Source of the DNA: JABDBE01 sp963832245
GTDB taxonomy: Bacteria > Acidobacteriota > Terriglobia > Terriglobales > Acidobacteriaceae
Reading direction: 5' to 3'
Assembly (NCBI GenBank): GCA_963832245.1
Contig: CAWHTG010000004.1
Coordinates: 62,001-126,000, forward strand
DNA length: 64,000 nucleotides
This document shows, in pieces, positions 45,736 through 54,700 of the stretch. The first letter of the stretch is position 1. Every line of letters starts with the position of its first letter. Below the pieces are notes generated by a model. The model was not told the DNA's origin, searched no databases, and was given only the letters and a program-made list of their open reading frames with translations. Position numbers and translations under genes: made by a program.

Positions 45736-45897
45736 GAGTCCCGAGGTGGTGTTGGGATCATTCGTCTCGGCCAGTAGCTCGCTTTAGACCCTCGCCGACC
45801 TGCCTTAGTTGCGATCCTTGCGGATGCGACTCGCGATCTTTGCTCGGGCTCCGGGCTTACCGCCAACCGGATAAATCAACCCAACGCCTCGGGACTC
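45736..45897 (-). ncRNA. Possible structured non-coding RNA with closing stem and T tract
   Basis: On the minus strand GAGTCCCGAGG pairs perfectly with CCTCGGGACTC 150 bases later, extended by GTTGGG/CCCAAC. Inside are further pairings, including ATCC-GCAA-GGAT with a GNRA tetraloop. The 3' arm is followed at once by TTAATTTTTG. This is the shape of an independently terminated structured RNA of about 160 nt (6S-like in layout only). No open frame covers it convincingly. A partly similar segment lies just upstream at about 45905-45990. Confidence 0.45.
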
Positions 45898-45904
45898 TAT
45901 CCTG

Positions 45905-46488
45905 CCTTCGACAAATCTTCTTGTTCGCCTCGACCAGCACTTTGCTATAGACCCTTGCTAACCCTCCCTCAATCATCTTGCGATGTAGAGGGTGACTTCG
46001 CTTGAGCCCCGGACGCTGCACCAACCGGGAAAACTTCAGAAGCTGTCAAAGAACGATTATGTTTTTACGCTTTTTATTTTTAGAGTCAATAAAAAACGCG
46101 GAAACGTATCTGCTGAGTTTTCAATTAAGTGCAGGTGGTTCACAAGTGGGTGTAGCAGAGTCGGTGCAGTTTTTCCATCACAGGGCCGTGTGAGGTGCGC
46201 CAATGGGCAATTTTGGCCGATCTCCTTAGCCGGCACCCTTGAACCTCGTGAAAGGGCCTGGCGTCTATTTGTGAAAATCTTGGCAGAACCGGCTCTGGAC
46301 AGGGCTTTTGCGGACTTTCACTGGTTGACGGAGTCCCCGTTCTGATTTCGAACGAACATCTGTCTGCGCCCTGAGACGTAGCAAGCTACGTCTCTACAGT
46401 TGCGCTGTGGAGCATCTACACCCAGGAACCGCTGTCTTTCCATCTACCCAGCACTCCATTACAATCAAGGATCACCTGTTGAGCTTCC
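45905..46488. other. Non-coding stretch upstream of recO
   Basis: No gene is seen. About 45905-45990 is similar on the minus strand to part of the candidate RNA to its left (shared AGGGTCTA.AGC and CTGG.CGAG blocks). An AT-rich hairpin-like segment lies near 46058-46100, and a family D palindrome (GAGACGTAGCAAGCTACGTC, about 46373-46394) lies close to recO. Confidence 0.4.
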
Positions 46489-47229
46489 ATGGCGCTAAAG
46501 GAGTCGGAAGCGATTGTTTTGCGGACCTATCCGTTGCGCGAGGCCGACCTGCTGGTCACGCTGTTTACTCGCTTGGAAGGCAAGGTCCGCGGAGTCGCAC
46601 GCTCTGCCATGAAGTCCAGACGACGATTTGGCGGTGCGCTCGAACCTCTGACGTACGTCCGGGCTTATTATGAGGATCGCGAACGGCAGGAGTTAGCGCG
46701 GCTGGATTCTTGCGAAGTCATCGAGTCGCCGCTGGCGTTCGAAGTGAGTTATCAGCGGGCCGTTGCGCTGGGCCACGTCGCGGAGTTGCTGGACGAGTTG
46801 TTGCCCGATCGGGAAGCCAACGATGACGCCTTCCGGCTTGCGCTGGCCGTGCTTGCGGCGTTGCGTGGCCCCGAGGTCTGGCTGCCCATCACGTATTTCG
46901 AACTGTGGATGACCCGGCTGATGGGCTATCTGCCGGATCTTTCCGAATGCATCATATGCGCCCGGACACTTAATGGGAGCAGGGCATTCTTTCATGCTTT
47001 GAGTGACGGGTTGATGTGTGCCGAGGATAAGCGGCTGGCGTCGTCGGAAATTTCCGCAGAATCGCGGAAGCTCGCTGGACAGATGTTGCGTGCGCCAGTC
47101 GGGAGTTTTGCGGCGATGTCCGGACACAAAGCGCAAGCCGCCGATCTGCGTAAGTTTCTCCTGCAGGCGCTGCAGGGGCACATGGAGAAGAAGTTGGTGA
47201 CGGCAGGAATGCTGGAGAGAATCGGCTGA
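46489..47229 (+). CDS. recO: DNA repair protein RecO
   Basis: A 246-residue RecO, which with RecR loads RecA on gapped DNA. The OB-fold N-domain opens ESEAIVLRTYPLREADLLV and contains the GKVRGVARSAMKSRRRFGGALEPL DNA-binding strand-loop (residues about 31-54). The helical C-domain carries CIICART and a later GLMCAED, a reduced form of the zinc site. Length is normal. It is followed by a long inverted repeat, then glyQ. Confidence 0.92.
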   Translation: MALKESEAIVLRTYPLREADLLVTLFTRLEGKVRGVARSAMKSRRRFGGALEPLTYVRAYYEDRERQELARLDSCEVIESPLAFEVSYQRAVALGHVAELLDELLPDREANDDAFRLALAVLAALRGPEVWLPITYFELWMTRLMGYLPDLSECIICARTLNGSRAFFHALSDGLMCAEDKRLASSEISAESRKLAGQMLRAPVGSFAAMSGHKAQAADLRKFLLQALQGHMEKKLVTAGMLERIG

Positions 47230-47231
47230 GA

Positions 47232-47325
47232 GCAATCAGCAGTCGGCACTCGGCCAGTCGAGATTCTTCGTTGAAGTAGCAAGAGGTTCGTAATGACTGA
47301 ATGCTGAGTGCTGACTGCTGATTGC
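47232..47325. repeat. Family E long inverted repeat between recO and glyQ
   Basis: Left arm GCAATCAGCAGTCGGCACTC.. and right arm ..GAGTGCTGACTGCTGATTGC pair over about 28-30 bases around a 33-base loop. It starts two bases after the recO stop codon and ends 13 bases before the glyQ start. Confidence 0.85.
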
Positions 47326-47338
47326 CAGCCCAAACATT

Positions 47339-48346
47339 GTGCCCCAGATCAACTACAATCCGCTGACATTCCAGGAACTCATCCTGCGCCTGCAAACTTT
47401 CTGGGCGGAGCGGGGCTGCGTACTGCAACAGCCTTATGACGTCGAAGTCGGCGCGGGAACCATGGCGCCAGAAACATTTCTACGGGTGCTGGGCTCGAGT
47501 TCGTACAAGGTGGCATACGTGCAGCCTTCACGCCGGCCAGCAGATGGCCGCTACGGAGAGAATCCGAATCGTCTCTACAAGCATACTCAGTTGCAAGTGA
47601 TTCTGAAGCCGCCACCGGAGAACGTGCAGGAACTGTATCTGGAATCGCTGGGCGCGATGGGAATTGATTTGCGCCAGCACGACATCAAATTCGAAGAAGA
47701 TAACTGGGAAGCGCCGACTCTCAGCGCGTGGGGCGTAGGCTGGCAGGTTATGCTGGATGGACTGGAAATCACTCAGTTCACATATTTCCAGCAATGCGGC
47801 GGGCTCGACCTTGATCCGATTTCAGCAGAATTGACTTACGGCCTGGAGCGTATCGCGGCGTTCCTGCAGGACATGGATTCGATTTACGACATCGTGTGGG
47901 CGCGCGATCCCGAAACGGGCCGGGTCACGACTTATGGCGATGTGCGGTTTGCGGACGAGCAGCAGTTTTCCGTGTACAACTTCGAGACTGCCGACGTCGA
48001 AAAAACATGGAAGCACTTCGAGTTGTGTGAAGCAGAATGCAAGTCACTGCTGGATCAATATGCTGCGCTCAGCCAAGAGAAGAACTCGAGTGACGGATGG
48101 CGGCGGAACAAAAACCGTTTTCCGGTTCTTGCCGCCTACGATCTCTGCCTGAAGTGCTCGCACCTGTTCAACATTCTGGATGCTCGCGGTGCGATTTCAG
48201 TAACCGAGCGTGTGGGAGTAATTGCGCGCGTGCGTGTGCTAGCCGTGGGAATTGCGAAGGCGTATGTAGATCAGCAGAGTGGCGAGACGGCACCTGAAGA
48301 GCCTGAACCGAAGGCGAAAAGAGAAACAGCCCCGGCAATATCGTGA
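47339..48346 (+). CDS. glyQ: Glycyl-tRNA synthetase alpha subunit
   Basis: The 335-residue catalytic subunit of the bacterial alpha2-beta2 glycyl-tRNA synthetase. Recognisable blocks are LTFQELILRLQTFWAERGC, QPYDVEVGAGTMAPETFLR, YVQPSRRPADGRYGENPNR and FTYFQQCGGLDLDPISAEL. The start is GTG at 47339, right after a family E repeat that leaves little room for a promoter or ribosome-binding site. The C-terminus has a short charged, Glu/Pro/Lys-rich extension. glyS follows after a family C repeat. Confidence 0.96.
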   Translation: MPQINYNPLTFQELILRLQTFWAERGCVLQQPYDVEVGAGTMAPETFLRVLGSSSYKVAYVQPSRRPADGRYGENPNRLYKHTQLQVILKPPPENVQELYLESLGAMGIDLRQHDIKFEEDNWEAPTLSAWGVGWQVMLDGLEITQFTYFQQCGGLDLDPISAELTYGLERIAAFLQDMDSIYDIVWARDPETGRVTTYGDVRFADEQQFSVYNFETADVEKTWKHFELCEAECKSLLDQYAALSQEKNSSDGWRRNKNRFPVLAAYDLCLKCSHLFNILDARGAISVTERVGVIARVRVLAVGIAKAYVDQQSGETAPEEPEPKAKRETAPAIS

Positions 48347-48353
48347 AGGGCGG

Positions 48354-48443
48354 GTAGCGCCGCCGTCCCGGCGGCTGTCCGGGGGGCGTCTCGCCCGCGA
48401 AGCCGAGGGGCCCTCAGGACAGCCGGCAAGATGCCGGCGCTAC
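48354..48443. repeat. Family C repeat between glyQ and glyS
   Basis: A 90-base copy of the family C element (GTAGCGCCGCCGTCCCGGCG at one end, GCCGGCGCTAC at the other), inserted in the 107-base gap between the two synthetase genes. Confidence 0.82.
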
Positions 48444-48453
48444 GAGGTAAACC

Positions 48454-50613
48454 ATGCCTGATTTTTTGCTTGAAATCGGTTGCGAAGAGATTCCGGCGCG
48501 GACGATTGACGCCGCTTCGCTTGAATTGCGTGAGCGAGTGCAGAAATTGCTGGATCGGGAACATCTCTCCGCTACGGGGGAAATCTCAAGCCTCGACTCT
48601 CCTCGTCGTTTAGCGGTTCTCGCCTCAGGAATTCCATTAGCTCAGCCCGATGTAACCGAGCAGATCAATGGGCCGTCAGCGAACGTAGCTTTCAAGGATG
48701 GGCAGCCTACTCCAGCCGCGCACGCATTTGCGCGGAAGGCTGGCGTGGAGGTTTCTCAACTGCAGAGGGTGACAACGTCCAAGGGCGAATATTTAGCCGC
48801 GAAGATCAGTAAGAAGGGCCAGCCGGCAACTGAAGTTCTTTCCGAACTGCTTCCCAAAGAGATTAACTCGATTTACTGGCCGAAGAGCATGTACTGGCGC
48901 AGGCCGAGCGAAAAATTCGTGCGGCCAGTGCGTTGGCTTGTGGCGATGCTCGATAGCGACGTGCTTCCTCTCGACTTCGACGGGATTCGTGCGGGAAACC
49001 AATCACGAGGACACCATATCTTAGCCGAAGGCCCCATTCACATCCCCAGGGCCGGTTCTGCCTACGTGGAAGCCTTGCGCGCGGCAAGGGTGCTGGGTCG
49101 CAACGAGCGTGAGCGACAGGTTCGAAAATCTCTCGACGCTGCCACTCGTATGATTCCCGGCGCGCGCTGGCGTGAAGACAAGACTCTTTTGGACACAGTC
49201 GTCAATCTCACCGAGTTCCCTTCTGCGGTCTTGGGAACTTTCGACCGCGAGTTTTTGCAATTGCCCGAAGAAGTTTTAGTTACAGTGATGCGCGATCATC
49301 AAAAGTATTTCGCAATTGAGGACCCGATTGGCAAGCTGCTGCCGCATTTTCTGGCGGTACTGAATACCGATGGTGACCCGCGGGGCATCATTCGTCATGG
49401 CCACGAACGGGTGCTTCGAGCGCGGTTCAATGACGCCCGGTTTTTCTGGCAGACCGATCAGAAGCATTCGCTGCGTGAGCGGACGACCTGGCTTAAACAC
49501 GTCACCTTTCAGAAGGATCTGGGCAGCTACTACGAAAAGACCAAGCGGGTTCAACGCCTATGCAGCTGGCTGAGCGAAATCATCCGCCAGAATGGAATGG
49601 CAGTTCGTCCCGGTATCGTGCACAAGGCTGCCTCTCTGGCGAAAACCGACCTCACGACCGAGTTAGTGAAAGAATTTACCGAGCTGCAGGGGATCGTAGG
49701 TGGATTGTACGCCAGCGTGCAGGAACTGGATCCCGATATGCCGGACCCCACTCGCCAGTCGATCGCGCAGGCGATCTTCGATCAATACAAGCCGGAATCC
49801 ATGGAGGATTCTGTTCCGCGCTCCGTCGAGGGAGCGGTTCTCTCTATCGCCGATAAAGCCGACAGCATCGCCGGAATGTTTGCCCTCGGCCTGCAGCCAA
49901 CGGGATCAAAAGATCCGTTTGCGTTGCGACGACAGGCCAACGGGATCGTGAAGACAATGGCAGAGAAGAAGCTGCCTCTCCGGCTGGGCCAGTTGTTCAC
50001 GGATGCGCGCGAGGTCTATCGTGAATCGGCTGCGGAAAGAAAGTTTTCAAGTGAGATGGATTACGCGGGTGCGCTGCGCACTTTCTTGCGCGAGCGTCTG
50101 GAGTTTTATCTCCGTGATGCGCTCGGGTTTAAGTACGACGTAGTAAATGCCGTGCTGGCTGCGGGCTCTGACGATGTAGTGGATGTGGTCGCTCGCGCGG
50201 AAGCGGTCAAAGAAGTTCGAGAGCATCCAGATTTTCAGTCGATCGCAATTGCGTGTAAGCGAATGCGCAACATCCTGCGACAAGCTCATGAGAAGGGTAT
50301 AGTACCGTCAGCTAGTTTTGTTTTCCTTGCGGACGAAGCCGAAGAGGCAAAACTGCTGAGCGCAAAGGTTGGGGAAATCGCCCCAAAGGTGGACAAAGAT
50401 AGAAAAGACAAGAACTATGCAAGCGCTTTGCTTATTCTTTCGACCCTGCGGGAGCCGGTTGACCGGTTTTTCGACAAAGTGATGGTTATGGTTGAGGATG
50501 AGCGCATCCGGGCCAACCGGCTCGCGCTTCTACAAACGTTGCTGAACGAATTCTCTACTATCGCCGACTTCTCTGAGGTTGTAACTGAAGGCAAGGAACC
50601 CTCGAAACCGTAG
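48454..50613 (+). CDS. glyS: Glycyl-tRNA synthetase beta subunit
   Basis: A 719-residue tRNA-binding subunit that works with GlyQ. The opening PDFLLEIGCEEIPARTID, then SPRRLAVL, VRWLVAMLDSDVLPL, TVMRDHQKYF, DPFALRRQANGIVK and the anticodon-binding C-domain are all present. Length is normal. It is probably co-transcribed with glyQ through the intervening repeat. Confidence 0.96.
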   Translation: MPDFLLEIGCEEIPARTIDAASLELRERVQKLLDREHLSATGEISSLDSPRRLAVLASGIPLAQPDVTEQINGPSANVAFKDGQPTPAAHAFARKAGVEVSQLQRVTTSKGEYLAAKISKKGQPATEVLSELLPKEINSIYWPKSMYWRRPSEKFVRPVRWLVAMLDSDVLPLDFDGIRAGNQSRGHHILAEGPIHIPRAGSAYVEALRAARVLGRNERERQVRKSLDAATRMIPGARWREDKTLLDTVVNLTEFPSAVLGTFDREFLQLPEEVLVTVMRDHQKYFAIEDPIGKLLPHFLAVLNTDGDPRGIIRHGHERVLRARFNDARFFWQTDQKHSLRERTTWLKHVTFQKDLGSYYEKTKRVQRLCSWLSEIIRQNGMAVRPGIVHKAASLAKTDLTTELVKEFTELQGIVGGLYASVQELDPDMPDPTRQSIAQAIFDQYKPESMEDSVPRSVEGAVLSIADKADSIAGMFALGLQPTGSKDPFALRRQANGIVKTMAEKKLPLRLGQLFTDAREVYRESAAERKFSSEMDYAGALRTFLRERLEFYLRDALGFKYDVVNAVLAAGSDDVVDVVARAEAVKEVREHPDFQSIAIACKRMRNILRQAHEKGIVPSASFVFLADEAEEAKLLSAKVGEIAPKVDKDRKDKNYASALLILSTLREPVDRFFDKVMVMVEDERIRANRLALLQTLLNEFSTIADFSEVVTEGKEPSKP

Positions 50614-50620
50614 AAGCCCC

Positions 50621-51247
50621 CTACTGCACTTTTTGAAGACGCGCGATCAATTTCTGAGCGAAATTCTCCTCTGACTCTGACCACAGCAATCGTCCACTGG
50701 CGCCGGAGCTTTTCTCCGCCTTGCTCGTGAAGTCCACCAGCTTTTGGACATTGTCGCGAATGCGCGTTTCGGCCTCGCTTGTGAGTTGCACATCATCCTG
50801 GAGAAACGGTGAATCTATGCCGAAATCCACCTGCACATGGCCGTCCTGCCGGTAAGCTCCTTCTTCAAATTCGACGCCGTGTACTAGAAACTTTACCTCT
50901 GAGGGCTGCAGAGACCACGTTCGCTGATCTTCGCTCAGGATCCAAAGGTCCCAGAATGCTTCGAACAAATAGGCATAGTCCTCGTGAAGCAAGTCAGAGG
51001 CGAAAAGCACTGCCTGTTCAGGAGGGACCCCGGGCCTGAAGCGCTGTTCGAGAAGGGTGGGCTCGTTCCACGAAACAGGATGCACCGCCACATAGCTTAC
51101 GCCAGGCTGTTGGGCGGAAAACGGAAACTGCCGCATAACTGCCAAAGCTCGCGGCAACATTTCATCCAGCTCAAAACCGGGAAACCACAGGCTCAGAAAA
51201 AGGGAATCTGCCACAGATCGCTCTCCCGCTTCAGACGTTGGGCGCAC
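50621..51247 (-). CDS. Hypothetical soluble protein
   Basis: A 208-residue protein I do not recognise. It has a proline- and aromatic-rich N-terminal half (SLWFPGFELDEMLPRALAVM) and an acidic C-terminal half with a coiled-coil-like end (RIRDNVQKLVDFTSKAEKS). No signal peptide. A GTG at 51214 (VADSLFLSLWFPGF) is an alternative start that may be truer. It is convergent with glyS with a seven-base gap. Confidence 0.7.
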   Translation of the reverse strand: MRPTSEAGERSVADSLFLSLWFPGFELDEMLPRALAVMRQFPFSAQQPGVSYVAVHPVSWNEPTLLEQRFRPGVPPEQAVLFASDLLHEDYAYLFEAFWDLWILSEDQRTWSLQPSEVKFLVHGVEFEEGAYRQDGHVQVDFGIDSPFLQDDVQLTSEAETRIRDNVQKLVDFTSKAEKSSGASGRLLWSESEENFAQKLIARLQKVQ

Positions 51248-51585
51248 TTATTAGATTCTAGAACATCCGAAAAGGTAACGTGGAGATTGGGATGGAAATC
51301 AGACACGACCTCACACTCAACAAATTCCTTGAACTGCGGCGGCCGCCGATCTCACGCAGTTAGTCTCCCTCGCGTAAAAATCCTTTGACAATCATTTGAC
51401 ACGGCCGGCGCATCGCGGCTGCCCGGTTGTAAGTCCAATGTTGTAGCTGGATCGAAATGTACAAAATCCAGCCACAAGGAAACCGTCATGTGGATGCGAT
51501 GCTGTGCGGTGTGTCATCGGCTGCTCAGGAAAGTCAGGCTATCCGACCAGATCCGGTGCGAATGCGGATGGGAGTGGTAGCGGTC

Positions 51586-51705
51586 ATGGCAAAAGTAATT
51601 GAATTCTACGTACCGAACAACTTTCGAAAAAAGCGATTGTGGATTCCTGCCGGGCAACGCGGCAAATTGATTGCGTTCCCACCGGCGGAGAGAAAATCCG
51701 CGTAA
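51586..51705 (+). CDS. Small conserved-looking protein
   Basis: A 39-residue basic protein beginning MAKVIEFYVPNNFRKK and ending in KLIAFPPAERKSA. The two halves echo each other (KVIEFYVP / KLIAFPPA). The frame is open further up to 51457 (82 residues), but GGGAGTGG upstream of 51586 and the change in composition favour the short form. From memory, small proteins of this form are seen in other Acidobacteriota; no function is known. Confidence 0.55.
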   Translation: MAKVIEFYVPNNFRKKRLWIPAGQRGKLIAFPPAERKSA

Positions 51706-51881
51706 ACATCAAGGCCCATACGCGCCCGCCTGTTTCCCTGCGAACGTCATCGCACCGGCCTAGTCACCGGCATCCCTGCGGAGCAAGTGCAAGCAATTGC
51801 CGATGAAGGCAGGGCGCCAGTCCTGGAGGAAATCAGGGGTGCAGCAACACAAAGGAAGAAAGCGTCCTGACGATTTCACTT

Positions 51882-52667
51882 TTATTTCCCGGCGAGCCTG
51901 AAACCCGATTCCGCCACACCCGCTCCGTACGATTCCGCCAATGCCTGCCGCTCGTCTTCGGTCAATTGCGCGGCGATGCTGCGCATGCGCATGTTGATGT
52001 CGTTCGCCCGCCTGCCGCTGGCGAAGGCTTCGAGTTGCTCCAGGAGGTAGGTGGAATTCTGGGTCGCGAGCGATGGCGCTCCCACCACGAATCCGATGGG
52101 GCCGTGGCAAGCCTGGCATGGCGGTAATCCGCGGCTTCCGTCTCCAGTGCCAATAAGCCGCCCGGCCACGGCTTCGTGCTTCGGGTCAGACAGAGGCTGA
52201 GGAAAGGCTCGGTCATCCTGGGGATCCGGCTCGATTGGCATCATCCAGTAGTAAGCCGCTACGTCGGCTGAGTCCTGCAGCGATAACGAATTTGCGATTG
52301 GTTGCATGACGTGAGAACTTCGCTTACCGGATCGGAAGTCATCCAGCTGTTTCCAGATAACCAGCCGATCCATCGATGCCAGGTTTGGCACCGCAGCGCT
52401 CGAACTAAAACCCTCGCGGCCGTGGCAGCGATCGCACCGCCGCCCTATCAGGGATCCACGAAAAGCATTGCCGGAGGAAGCCATGTCAATTGTTTCCGCT
52501 GTCCACGCGATGTTGGAGGGGATGCGCACCGGAGGCTCTGCAGCGTCCGACCCCGTGAGGACAGCACTTCCCCACAGCAAAATCAAAATTGCCAACGCCG
52601 GAGTAGTGGATCCGAACCGACGATTAAGCCCGCTGCGATTTTCGCCTAGCCATCTAGCGTGAGGCAC
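51882..52667 (-). CDS. Exported diheme cytochrome c (c4-like)
   Basis: A 261-residue periplasmic protein with an N-terminal signal (ALAILILLWGSAVLTGSDAAE) and two CxxCH heme sites, C78-DRC-H82 and C184-QAC-H188, in two similar domains each with a late Met region, as in cytochrome c4. It should pass electrons to a terminal oxidase. Its start overlaps the end of the subunit II gene by 14 bases, so the two are one unit. Confidence 0.85.
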   Translation of the reverse strand: MPHARWLGENRSGLNRRFGSTTPALAILILLWGSAVLTGSDAAEPPVRIPSNIAWTAETIDMASSGNAFRGSLIGRRCDRCHGREGFSSSAAVPNLASMDRLVIWKQLDDFRSGKRSSHVMQPIANSLSLQDSADVAAYYWMMPIEPDPQDDRAFPQPLSDPKHEAVAGRLIGTGDGSRGLPPCQACHGPIGFVVGAPSLATQNSTYLLEQLEAFASGRRANDINMRMRSIAAQLTEDERQALAESYGAGVAESGFRLAGK

Positions 52668-53295
52668 AATTGACCCTTTCCTGTGGGCTCAATTTCCTGA
52701 ACTGCTCCGGTGAGACGGCAATCAACCGGCTTCTCATCGTGTAGTGTCCGGGCCCGCAGAATTCACGGCACGGCATCTGATATTCGCCCGCTCGCGCAAA
52801 CTGCAGATGGGTCTCTACGATATAACCCGGCACTACCTTGAGCTCATCGCCGGTCTCGCCGAGGGCTGGCTTATGGACGACATCCGCGCTGGTCATGCGA
52901 ACACGGATGGGAATCCCAGTAGGCACTACTACACACTGCGGCACAAAAAGATATTGCTCCGCGATCATTCTGACGGTCACCCCACCGCCAGGATCCTCCG
53001 CAGGTCCGATGTTGCTTTCCACAAATTCACCCCGCAGGTGCAGGGTTTGAGGGTTAACACTGTTGGGTCCGTTCACTAGATGCTCGAATCCAGACTCGAC
53101 TTCGTAGGGAAATCGGACTGTCAGCCAGACGCAGATCAAGGCAGTGCTAACCAGAACAACCCGAAGCAGCTTCCTTGGGTTTGAACCCGTTTCTCCGGAG
53201 GGATGTTCGCCGGGGCGGCTGTCTGAAATTTTCGAGTTCAACTCGTCTCTCGCTCCATTCCTCGCTAACCCTATGAACTCGCCATGTCCTCTCAC
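52654..53295 (-). CDS. Cytochrome c oxidase subunit II-like CuA protein
   Basis: A 213-residue protein with a long polar N-terminus, one transmembrane helix (about residues 43-61) and a cupredoxin domain. The binuclear CuA ligands are complete: H141, C176, E178, C180, H184 and M187 in PCREFCGPGHYTM. It resembles single-helix subunit II of heme-copper oxidases. No subunit I or III gene lies next to it; only the cytochrome c gene is coupled. Confidence 0.85.
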   Translation of the reverse strand: MRGHGEFIGLARNGARDELNSKISDSRPGEHPSGETGSNPRKLLRVVLVSTALICVWLTVRFPYEVESGFEHLVNGPNSVNPQTLHLRGEFVESNIGPAEDPGGGVTVRMIAEQYLFVPQCVVVPTGIPIRVRMTSADVVHKPALGETGDELKVVPGYIVETHLQFARAGEYQMPCREFCGPGHYTMRSRLIAVSPEQFRKLSPQERVNCASR

Positions 53296-53420
53296 CTTAC
53301 TCCGCTACCGAGGTCTGTCCTGGGACATTGGTGTATGGTATATCGCTCCGCGCGCCTCACCAACGGCCGGAAAGGACCGAAATCCCCAAAAATTGAAGTA
53401 ACTTATTGCCCCACCGATTG

Positions 53421-53678
53421 TTAGGGCTCTGTGACGCCCAGGCGCTGCGCCATTTCTTCGTACAGAAAGCCTTCGCCGGGCCGGTAAGGCTGCACCCATT
53501 CGCCGTCAATGACGAATTGCGGGATAGCGCGCTTGCCGGTCTGCTTCACCACTTCATCGGCGGCTCCGGGCGTGTTTTCGATATCGATTTCCTGGAAAGC
53601 GATGCTGTGCTGTTGCAGAAAGCGTTTAGCTTCACGGCAATCGGGGCACCAAAAGCTGCTGTAGACGGTCACTTTCAT
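53421..53678 (-). CDS. Glutaredoxin-family protein
   Basis: An 85-residue thioredoxin-fold protein with the redox motif CPDC at residues 11-14, the cis-Pro in RAIPQFVIDG and a typical glutaredoxin-like length. It should carry out thiol-disulphide exchange in the cytoplasm. It lies upstream of, and in the same direction as, the CuA gene, with a 125-base gap. Confidence 0.9.
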   Translation of the reverse strand: MKVTVYSSFWCPDCREAKRFLQQHSIAFQEIDIENTPGAADEVVKQTGKRAIPQFVIDGEWVQPYRPGEGFLYEEMAQRLGVTEP

Positions 53679-53726
53679 CGTGACATCTAGATGCTGGCCG
53701 CGGCCTGAAGGTCGCAGCTCTCTCCG

Positions 53727-53755
53727 CCCCCGGACGAGGCGTCCGGGGCTACGTG
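53727..53755. repeat. Family G palindrome
   Basis: CCCCGGACG-AGG-CGTCCGGGG followed by CTACGTG, the same element as at 19832-19852 in the opposite orientation, between two minus-strand genes. Confidence 0.8.
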
Positions 53756-53762
53756 TGCATAG

Positions 53763-54605
53763 CTACTCAATCTTGGCCACTCCCGGGGCGACATTATGGA
53801 ACTTAGCGAACACTGCGGGATCGTGTCCTGGAATGATGAGTCCCGGACTCGCTGCGAGCTGTTTCATGCGATCCTGCGCGGCCAGGTTGGAGACGGCATC
53901 GAGCGTGGCAGCAATCGGTACATGCTTCTCCAGGTTTTCGTAGAGGTACATATTGTCGCTCGCGAGCACGACGATTCCGGCGCTGGTGCTTACTCCGACG
54001 TATTGCGAGGCGTAAGTGTGACGGCCACCGGTGTAGCAAGTAATGCCGGGGATGATTTCCTGGGCGTCGCCAGGGACCATGCCCACCCGCCCCTGTGTGT
54101 TTAGCTTCACCAGCGTGAGCACATCGTCGGGATCAATTCCGCCGTGTGTGTCCTTCGATTGCCACGCTTCTCCGGCGTAGTACTGCAGCTCGTCCTTTTG
54201 AATCCAGATGCGGGCATTGGGAAACAGGTCCATGCCATCGGCGTGGTCCCAGTGCACATGCGTGATAATTACGTCGGTGATGTCCTCGGGCCTCACACCA
54301 AGAGTCTTTAGGGCTTCAGAAGGCTTGATGAAATCGTTCACGTGCCAGTCGCGGAAAAAGCGGTCGTGATAGAAGCCGGAATCCACGAGGATGTAACGCC
54401 CGTTGCCGCGGACGAGCCAGACCGTCATCGCAATATCAAGTTTCCGCGCCGGCTCGGCGCCGGCCACCAGCTCGGAAACCGGGAAGCCGGGCAGGGTGGC
54501 ATAACGGATGGCGTAGACCTGGTACTGAGGCTTCGATTGGGCGGCTAAGTGAGTGATCGCGAGCGATGCGATGAGTAGCGACAGAAAAACCCGATGGAAT
54601 CTCAT
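53763..54605 (-). CDS. Exported metallo-beta-lactamase-fold hydrolase (lactonase-like)
   Basis: A 280-residue protein with a signal peptide (FLSLLIASLAITHLAAQ) and the zinc motif H116-V-H118-W-D120-H121. The arrangement (YILVDSGFYHDRF, ITHVHWDHADGMDLFPNA, TGGRHTYASQYVGV) resembles the N-acyl homoserine lactonase (AttM/AiiA) group, so lactone hydrolysis is possible, but an exported form could have another ester substrate. Confidence 0.85.
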   Translation of the reverse strand: MRFHRVFLSLLIASLAITHLAAQSKPQYQVYAIRYATLPGFPVSELVAGAEPARKLDIAMTVWLVRGNGRYILVDSGFYHDRFFRDWHVNDFIKPSEALKTLGVRPEDITDVIITHVHWDHADGMDLFPNARIWIQKDELQYYAGEAWQSKDTHGGIDPDDVLTLVKLNTQGRVGMVPGDAQEIIPGITCYTGGRHTYASQYVGVSTSAGIVVLASDNMYLYENLEKHVPIAATLDAVSNLAAQDRMKQLAASPGLIIPGHDPAVFAKFHNVAPGVAKIE

Positions 54606-54611
54606 GAAGTA

Positions 54612-54700
54612 TCCTCGAGAACAGCTTCACGCCGGCCTCCGCGGCCGGCGTGATCCACATTTGGTGCCCGACGCTAACGCGGGTCGTTCAGACCCGCTGC
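54612..54700. repeat. Two palindromes between the hydrolase and cupin genes
   Basis: ACGCCGGCC-TCC-GCGGCCGGCGT-like hairpin at about 54629-54651, and a family J copy (GCGGGTCGTTCAGACCCGC) at about 54679-54697. The latter overlaps the last codons of the cupin gene. Confidence 0.65.

Noticed and set aside
53305..53499. Small minus-strand frame upstream of the CuA gene, considered as an oxidase subunit fragment
   Set aside because: Too short, no recognisable heme-copper motifs, and it overlaps the glutaredoxin gene.
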